Shown here in pieces: positions 45,546-54,800 of a DNA stretch of 60,114 bases (its first letter is position 1; the number at the start of each line of letters is the position of its first letter). The stretch lies in assembly GCA_039024375.1 (NCBI GenBank), contig JBCCQK010000001.1, positions 1 through 60,114 on the forward strand. Direction: 5' to 3'. This DNA is from JAFMDF01 sp039024375. Its GTDB lineage: Bacteria; Bacteroidota; Bacteroidia; Chitinophagales; Saprospiraceae. A program made the position numbers and the translations under genes. The notes under the pieces are model-generated. The model had not been told where the DNA came from. It saw only the letters and a program-made list of their open reading frames with translations, and did not search any database.

Positions 45546-45638
45546 AAAAAAACTAAAGTTAATCGTGTGCCAACACTTAGGTTTTTAAATACTTGTAAAT
45601 GCGACGGGAATCTAAAATAGTTTTGCGAAAAGTAATTA

Positions 45639-45715
45639 GGTCGTGTATTAAAGTGGTTGATAGTGGGCGATATTTTCAAAGTATCGCCCTCCATCAACCA
45701 CTTTGATACATCACC
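45639..45715. mobile_element. 77-bp MITE-like element flanked by 9-bp direct repeats
   Basis: The element starts GGTCGTGTATTAAAGTGG and ends with the reverse complement of GGTGATGTATCAAAGTGG; the arms pair over more than 30 bases (45645-45675 with 45679-45709). AAGTAATTA stands immediately on both sides (45630-45638 and 45716-45724), as expected for a target-site duplication of a DNA transposon derivative. No ORF is possible in this length. The parent transposase is not in the window. Confidence 0.7.
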
Positions 45716-45813
45716 AAGTAATTAAATGGGTATCGCTTAAGATTTAGCTAAATTTTAAAATTAACCTGTGCTAGTTTGAAATGTAGATTACTAATTTTTG
45801 GCACTTTGAAATT

Positions 45814-48800
45814 TTAAGTTTTAAATTTTAGATTTCTTTGATACTTTTCCTCCAATAACGCTTGGAGAATTTTAGCGAATTGCTCGCCATTGGGGGGATT
45901 GAATAGACTCAGGTGGTCTCCGGGGACATCCAAAGTATGGATTTTTCCTCGAATGTAAGGTTTCCATCCTAAAAATTGGTGGTCTTCGATAAAAAATCGT
46001 TGTTCTTCGGCTCGAAATAGGTGTAAATCACCTTCGTAGGGGGTAATGGTATAGTTTTTCCAGGCCTCAAAATTACTCTGATTGACAATCGATTCTAATT
46101 GCGTGTCTTGCTGCGTTTGGGTGTCTTTACCTTCCTTGAAAACTCGATATTTCCAGTTGTTTAACTTTCTTATATAGACATATTTTCGGTAACTGAAATT
46201 CTCTACGGGATTGGTTACCAAGTCTTTCAAGTTCCAAGCGACTTTCTTACCAATCGTACTCACTTTTTCTGAAAAAGAATGCTCGAAATTGGTTAATTCG
46301 GGTTTAATCACCGTATCAAATACGCTTAACAGTAACACTTCCTTGTTCGCTGCTTGCAATTGCTTGGCCATTTCAAAAGCAATTAATCCGCCAAAAGAAT
46401 AGCCCGCCAAAGCGTACGGTTGGTTGGGGTGCACTTGTTGAATCGCTTCAATATAATGACTCGCCATATCTTCAATTCTATCTAGCGGCTGTCCTTCCCC
46501 GTTCAGTCCTTTAGCTTGCAGGGCATAAATGGGCTGGTCGTCGTCCATATTAGCTGCTAAAGTTTGGAACATAAGCACGTGCAATCCGCCACCGTGAATC
46601 AAATAAAGCGGTGGTTTGCTACCCGTTGTTCTGATGGGTACTAGCGACCCTTCAAAGGTACGCTCCGCTTTTTTATCCAATAAATAACCTAATTGATTGA
46701 TGGTAGAATGTTGTAACAAAGCGGCCAATGGCACTCGCCTGCCCAATTTCTTTTCAATGCTGGCCATCATGCTAACGGCAATCAAAGAATGACCACCTAG
46801 TTCAAAAAAATCATCGTGGATGCTTATCGAATCTAAGTTCAGTAGGTCTTGCCAAATAGCCGCAAGCATTTTTTCGGTAGGCGACGTAGCGGCGCAGAAT
46901 ATCTTTTTCTTGGCAACGTTGGACCACTCTGGCACGGGTAATTTTTTCCTATCCACCTTCTGGGAAACCGTCATCGGAAAAGCATCCATCAAAACGAAAG
47001 CGGCTGGAATCATGTAGTCAGGTAATTGACCCTTTAAAAATTCTTTCAGTCCTTCAATGGAAAAAGTAGCTTGGTTGCGGACGATTAAATAGGCGGCTAA
47101 TCGTTTATCGTTCGGTTGGTCTTCTCGAACCATCACCCGATTTTCTTGCACTTCGCCGTATTGTCCAATGGCCGTTTCAATATCTCCCAATTCAATGCGA
47201 TACCCCCGAATTTTTACTTGCTTATCCCCTCGATTCAAATACTCGATATCTCCATTCGGCAAGTAGCGGCCACGGTCGCCCGTTCGATAAAGCGTTTGGT
47301 AATGTTTTTCGTCGGAAAAAGGATTAGGGACAAAAGTCTTATTCGTTAGTTCGGGAAGTTGATGATAACCATTCGGCGCTACGCCAACGCCCGCAATGTA
47401 AATTTCTCCACCTACGCCAATAGGCACGGGCTGCTGGGTTTGGTCCAAAATGTAAATTTTTACATTATTGATGGGACGCCCGACGGGCAAGTAGCCGAAA
47501 TTGTCTTCGGAAAACAAATGAGGTTGAATTTGCTTAGTTGTTGACCAAATAGTTGTTTCGGTGGGGCCGTAAATATTCCAAACTTCTTTAGTATTCGCCA
47601 ACAGTTGCTGTGCCAATTCTTTGGACAAACCTTCGCCCCCCGATAGCGCTCGCAACTGCGGACTATTGGTCCACCCCGCTAGAAGTAGCATCTGCCAAGT
47701 TGAAGGCGTGGCTTGCATTAGTGTAGGCTTCGTTTTTTCAATTAACTCCTTTAATAAGAAACCATCTTTTACGGCTTCTTTGTCAGCAATGATGACCGTT
47801 CCACCCACGAAAAGTGGCATAAAAAAGTCCTGTACCGATGGGTCAAAGGCAATCGAAGCAACGGCCAAAATTTTATCTTTTTCGTCAATTTTATATTTAT
47901 CAATAATCGCTGAATGGTGGTCAACTACCGCATAGTGCGGAATAGCGATTCCCTTAGGTTTTCCCGTTGAACCTGAAGTGTAAATAATATAGGCTGTGTC
48001 CGTCACCCGAGGCGTCGAACCATTTTGAATCAACGGTTGGAACGTATTTTCTAAACTATTTTCGTAAAAAAGAACCGTACCATCGAAGACAGGAATCTGG
48101 TTTTTCAACGGCTCGTGACTTATTAAAAAATCGGCTTTTACATCTTCTAAAATAGTAGCCAATCGTTCGGTCGGATTGATAGGGTCTAATGGAATATAGA
48201 TAGCGCCTAATTTCAAAACGGCTAGTAAACTTATCAACATTTCGGAAGAGCGCTCTAAATAAACCCCAACCTTTTTTCCTCTTTTAACTCTTTTTTGCTG
48301 AAAATAGCCCGCAAGAATAGTCGCCCGCTGATTTAATTCTTGATAAGTAACTAGCTCATTATTAAAGGTTAAGGCTGTTGCATTAGGAAATTGCTGCGCT
48401 TTTTGTTCAAAAAGTGTATGAATACAAACCGTTGGAAAGTTATCCACATTTGTGTCGTTCCAAGATGTTAATAACTTTTCTCGTTCCGATTCGGGTAGCA
48501 ATGGAAGTTGGGCAATAGGCTGATTGGGTTGCTCCAAAATGCCCTTTATCAAAGTGTCAAATTCCAGTAATCGACGTTGAATCGTTGACGTATCAAAAAG
48601 GTCGGTATTATAAATCCATTCGAAGGTAATGCCCGAAGCGTTCGTTTTTAAATTGATAAAAATATCGAAGGTCTCGTAATTGCGGGGAACGGCGCGAGTG
48701 GAAACTTTTAAGTCCCCAAAATTTAGTTGACTAAAATCGCTATCCAAGTTGAAAAGTACCGAAATAATGGGTTGCCGACTGGTGTCTCTAGGTAATTTTA

Positions 48801-51800
48801 ATTCCTTGACCAATGCGCCCAAGGTATAATTTTGGTGGTCAAAGGCATCCAGCATTTTAGTCCGTACTTTTTTCAGATGCGCTAGAAAAGTATCGGTAGC
48901 GTCAACGGTCATTTTCAGCGGAAGCAAACTAACGCTATGTCCCACCAAACCTTGATTACCCGCAATGGCTTGACCCGCCGCTACGACGCCTAAAGTGAAC
49001 GTTTCCTGTTGGGAAAGCCGATGAATGAACGTTTGAAAAGCGGCGAACATAAAATTGTAAAAAGTGGCGCCTTGTTTAGCCGCTAGTTGTTTAATATTTG
49101 TTTGCACATCGGCAGAAAAATGAATTTTTTCCATCGCCGAAGCATACGTCTTCACGGGCGGACGTAGGCGGTCCGTCGGAAAAGCTAAAACGGGAATATC
49201 GTCGGCAAATTCTTTTTTCCAATAATTAACCGACTGTCGATAGGCCTCCGATTCTTTCGCTTTTGCGACTTCTAAAGCGTACCTACTTAGTTGCTTGGGT
49301 GCGGTCAACGGTTGATGCTTTTTACCAACTAATTTAGCGTAAAGCGTTCCCAAATCCGTGCTTAAGATTCCCAACGACCAACCGTCGGCGATGATGTGAT
49401 GCACCGTAATGATGACTAAATGAACGTCGTCGGCCAAACGAATGATTTGAAAACGAGACAGCGGGCCTTGGAATAAATCCATTGGGGTTTCGGCCTCCTG
49501 TTGGTGAATATCGGATAGGGTTAGGGACTTTTCTCCATTGGCCAAATCAATAAAAGGAATCGACATTTCAAAGTTGAGGGCAATGATTTGGGTTTTCCCA
49601 TCTTCACTAAAAGTCGTGCGCAATGCTTCGTGTCGGTCAACTAGCTGCTGAATGGCGGTGCGCATTTTTTCGAGGTCCAAATTTCCCTCCAACCGGATTT
49701 CAGTCGCCAAATTATACGCCGAAGCCGCTTCGGAGTTGAACTGGTGTCCAATCCAAATTTCCTCCTGCCCGTCCGTCAACGGAACAATTTTAGGTTGGGT
49801 TGGGTCAACGGCTAAACCCATCAATTCGGGGTCAATAATTTCGTTTAAATCTTCGCCGTGCCATTCCATGAAGAATTGTCGGTCAAACATCTCGGCAATC
49901 GCCGTTTGGTAAATTTGATAGACTTTATCTAAATCTGCGTCGGAATGTTCGGTCGATAAAAATCCCGCTCTTTCGGTCATATACACGCCGTGGTGACGCA
50001 TGACGTGAAAGAATATTTTGGACAACGGGTAATCGTCGATGACTTTCACCGCTAAGATGGAAGAAGCCGATTTTATGGCTAGAGGTGCTTTCGTTGCTCG
50101 GAAAAGTTGGGCCAACCGTTTGGCGAAAGCCTTGGTTCTACGGTTTAAGTTGAATTGCAGTTGTGGCCCATTTGCTTTTAACTGTTCTAAAACTGCCTTG
50201 GCTGCCGCTAAACTCACGGGATGTTTAACGTACGTCCCACCAAAAAAAGTAACCATCGCTTCGGGGAACGAATCGTCACCGAATTGCCACTGACCGCCAT
50301 CGAAGGCATCCAAATATTTAGCCTTCCCCGCCAACATCGCAATGGGTAAGCCGCCACCCGCAATTTTCCCGTAAGCGCATAAATCCGCCTCGACGCCGTA
50401 CCAGCCCTGTGCGCCCGTTTGGGTCGCCCGAAATCCCGTTACACATTCGTCATAAACCAGCGCAATATCTTTTTGAGTAGCAATACTTCTCAATTGTTCC
50501 AATACTACTTTTCGCTGTAAGTGCGGTGTTTGGGTGTGAAAAGGTTCAACAATAATCGCCGCCAAATCATCGGCATTATCTTCGATAACGTCCATCAGAT
50601 TTGGGTCATCATAGTAGAGTACTAATACATTTGAAACCGCCGATTCTGGAATGCCCGGCGCAATCGTCATAGACTTCGTTCGTCCTTTCAATTGAACACC
50701 CCTTACTAGCATTTCGTCAGCGATACCGTGGTAGTCTCCTTCAAAAACGGCTACTTTTTCTCGACCCGAAACGGTTCGGGTGGCTCTAATGGCGGCGGAG
50801 ATGGCTTCCGAACCCGTATTGACCAAGGTCGCCCGTTCCATGCCCGTCACTTCACAGAGTAACTCAGCCACTTCCTTGGCCAACGGTGGTAAAACGGCTA
50901 ATTCCGTTCCTTTTTGCATTTGTTCAATGACCGCCGTTTGCACAAAATCGGGCGTGTGACCGAAGAGACCAATACCAAAACTCATTAGAAAATCGATGTA
51001 TTCGTTTCCGTCCACGTCCCACATTTTAGAGCCTTTGGAACGAGTCATGGCGATTTGGTAAACGGCGTCTTTCCACAGTTTATTGAAGGCTTGAATGGAG
51101 CGTGGGTCGGATAAATATTGCCGTTGCACTTGACTCAATCGTTTCGACCCTTGGGTTTTCTGATTGTATTTTTTTATAAAATCCGCTAGTTGCCTTTGTT
51201 GAAAATCCGTTAGTTCCGAGACACCTTTCGGAATAGGTTTCCAAGGACCGAAGCCTTTTGACTTATCTGCATCGCTTACTTTTGGAGGTAGGGAAGTTAA
51301 TTTTTGGGGCGTGGGAGACGGTATTTTTCGGGGTGAATTTTGAGCGGTACTTATTTGGGTTGGCACCGGCACATTAGTGGTCGTTCCACTTCCTTTCAGC
51401 AGGTCTAATTGCTGCTGCATGATTTGCAACTGTTGGTTGATGACCGTTTGTAAGGTGCTATTATTAGTCGTCGAGGTGGTTGGTGACACAATTGTTGTGG
51501 GGGTAACCGTATTTTGAACGATTACTGGTGGCAGAAATAAGTCTTTGGCTAGAGTTTCATCCACGTACTCAGCTAATCGCTCAATGGTGGAAGCGTCTTC
51601 AAAAAGTTTCCGAAAGGTAATGGCTAGCTGAAATTTCCGATTAAACTTCGTGACCGCTTGGGTCAAAAATAAGGAGTCAAAGCCAAGTTCTAAAAAGGTG
51701 GCTTCGTTGTCCATCTCTTCGGCTTCCAAGCCACTCAGTTCGAATAAAATTTCTTTGATGAGGTCAATCAGATGGTCTTTTCTAGTCATCGTCTGGGGTT

Positions 51801-54800
51801 TTATAGGAATTGTCGAAGTAATAGGTTGAACAGTAAAATGGAGGGGCTGTTCCACTGGCGTAACTCCAGAGGTTGGAATTGTCTGTTTGGTCAAGGCGGG
51901 CGCTATCCAATGTCTTTTTCGTTCGAAAGGGTAAGTAGGTAAAGGGACTTTGGCGGGGGAAAATGGTTCGTAATATTTATTCCAATCAATAGCTACGCCG
52001 TTACACCACAATTTTCCTAGCGTTTTTTGCAAAAAAGCCACATCATCAATCGTTTCCTTAGGGTGTCGAACCGACGAATAAATGGATTGCGTTTTATCTT
52101 TTTTAGGATGCTGCCGAGCAAAAGTAGCCAATGTTTGACCGGGGCCAACTTCTAGTAAAAGGCCATTTTTTTCTTTTAAAATAGTGGCCAAACCATCCGA
52201 AAAACGCACCGTTTGTCGAAGGTGGCGTACCCAATAATCGGGCGTTACCATTTCTTCGGGAAGCGCCCAATTTCCATTGACGTTGGAAATGACTGGAATG
52301 ATTGGTGGATGAAAACTAATGCCTTTTAGAAAGGCGCTAAATTCGGGAATGATGGGTTCAATTTGTGCCGAATGAGCGGCCACATCAATGTGTATTTTGC
52401 TCGCTTCTATCCCCCGTTGGGTTAGCTTTTGGTGTAAATGATTTATCGCTTCGACGGTTCCCGAAACTACACAATTATTGGGTTTATTGATGACCGAGAT
52501 GCTTGTTTTATCGGACAAATAGGGCGATAGTTCCTTTTCCGAGAGGGAAACGCTTAACATACTCCCCGCTGCCGATAAACCTTCAAAAAGCTGTCCCCGC
52601 TTGACGACTATCCGCAAACCGTCTTCCCAAGAAAATACACCCGCCAAGCAAGCAGCGGTGTATTCGCCCATGCTGTGGCCAATCATTTGGTCGGGTTCGA
52701 TTCCCCAATTTTGCCAGAGTTTAGCTAAAGCGTACTCGACAGTAAAAAGCGTGGCTAAGGCGTTGGTCGGTCGCTGAATGGCCGATTTATGTTCGTTGGT
52801 CGCTGATATGGTTTCGGTAAAAAGCAATGGTGCAATATCCAGTTCCCATTCCTTTTTTAGAAAATCTGCACAGCTATCCACCTGCTCTCGAAAGGTTGGA
52901 AAAGCGATATAAAGTCCCTTTGCCATTCCCACGTACTGCGCTCCACCACCGGGGAAAAGGAAGGTGATTTTGGAGGCAGTATTACCACTTTTTAACTGAT
53001 TTTTAAAAGTAGCAGTAGGTTTATCAGAATTATTTGATGAGTAAATATTGCTCAATCGATAGTTGAAAGCGGCTCGCCCCGTAGCTAACGTATAAGCAAC
53101 ATCTACAAGACGAATGTCTGGTTTTCTTTCTAGAAAAGCGGTCAATTGTGCCTGCTGCTCGTTCAAAGATGATTCACTTTTTGCGGAAAGCAATAATAAA
53201 TTAAAATTAGGAGTAGGAATCGTTTTGGTGTTTTCTTTAACTGCTGGTGCTTCTTCTAAAATTAAGTGCGCATTGGTACCACCTAAACCGAAAGAACTAA
53301 CCCCCACTCGTCGAATCCGTTCACCTTTTTCCCAACGTTGCAATCGGTCGTTGACGTAGAAAGGAGAATTGGCAAAATCTATTTGTGGATTGGGTTTTTC
53401 AAAGTTCAATGATGGTGGCAGCAACTCATATTTCAAGGACAAAGCCGTTTTAATAATCCCCACTAAACAAGACCCAGCATCAAGGTGACCAATGGCCGTT
53501 TTGACGGAACCAATGGCACAGTATTGTTTTTTATCCGTATGCTTTCGAAAGGCTTTGGTGAGTCCCGCCACTTCAATTGGGTCACCTAAAATAGTTCCCG
53601 TCCCGTGCGCTTCCACGTAGTCGATAGCGTCCGCCGATAGATTAGCTTTGGCCAAAGCGGTCGTAATCGCATCCGATTGTCCTTTGATACTTGGTGCTGT
53701 AAACCCTATTTTTTCATTACCATCATTATTGATGGCCGTTCCTTTAATAACTGCCCAAACATGGTCTCTATCTTCAAGTGCACGGTCTAGCTTTTTTAAA
53801 ACAATACTTACCATTCCGTTTCCTCGTACCATTCCCTTTGCTTCGGCATCAAAAGCTCGGAGATAGCCGTCGGGAGACAAGGGTCCACCTTCCACATAAT
53901 CGTAACCTGCTTGCAAATCGGGCTGAATTCGGCCACCACTCACGAGTACCATATCCGAATCGCCGTTCAAGATACTTTGGCAAGCGAGATGAACGGCCGT
54001 CCCCGAAGTAGAGCAAGCGGTTTGCACATTTACGGCGGGCCCCTTCAAGTTCAATTGATAGGCTACTCGGCTGATGGCAAAGGTTTTTTCACTGCCTAGC
54101 GTGTCTTGATATTCCCCTGCCGTTGCTAATAAATCGGGATGGGTTGCAATATTACCGGAAAAGTAAGAGTTGCGGGCAACGCCTCCGAATATGCCGATTT
54201 TACCTTTGTATTCGTAAGGATTACAGCCCGCACTTTCCAAAGCTGCGTAAGCTACCTCTAATAAAACTCGGTGCTGCGGGTCCATCATCGCTGCCTCTTT
54301 GGGATAATAGCCAAAAAAAGCCGCATCGAAACACGCCAAATCGTCGAGCGATAAAGTTCTGGCGACTCGGTTGGTCCGTTTTAGGAGTTCTTCGCCTTGT
54401 CCTAATGCTTCCAAATCGGCGGCCGTTACGGCTCGACTTACATCTTTTCCGTTGACCAAATTCAACCAGAATTCGTGTAGCGAATTGGCGCCCGGTAAAC
54501 GGCAAGCCATGCCAATAATGGCGATGTCGGACGAGGAGAAACTACTCTTAATTGGTTGTTTTTTAGGTAAGTTTTCTTGTGTATCAAGTGGCATTTCGTA
54601 CCCTAAGTCCTTCGCTAAAGTAAGCGTTTCGATATTTAATTGCTGTATATTTTTAGGTGAAGGAGTAGCGGCTTTTTGGGCGTTTATTTTTGTAAATTTC
54701 AAAAGGTTGCTATCGCTCATTGAGCGGGATTCGGCGTGAATCCCATTGATGTTTTTTGTTTCAATGTTTTGGTAAGGAGTCAGTAAATCGGGGTGAAAAG

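Larger units (their letters stand above)
45412..45813. other. 402-bp gap between megasynthase and adhesin genes
   Basis: No gene is supported. It holds a palindrome (45476-45545) and a 77-bp foldback element with a 9-bp flanking duplication (45630-45724). Both lie after the megasynthase stop on the minus strand and so may serve as its terminators. Confidence 0.6.
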
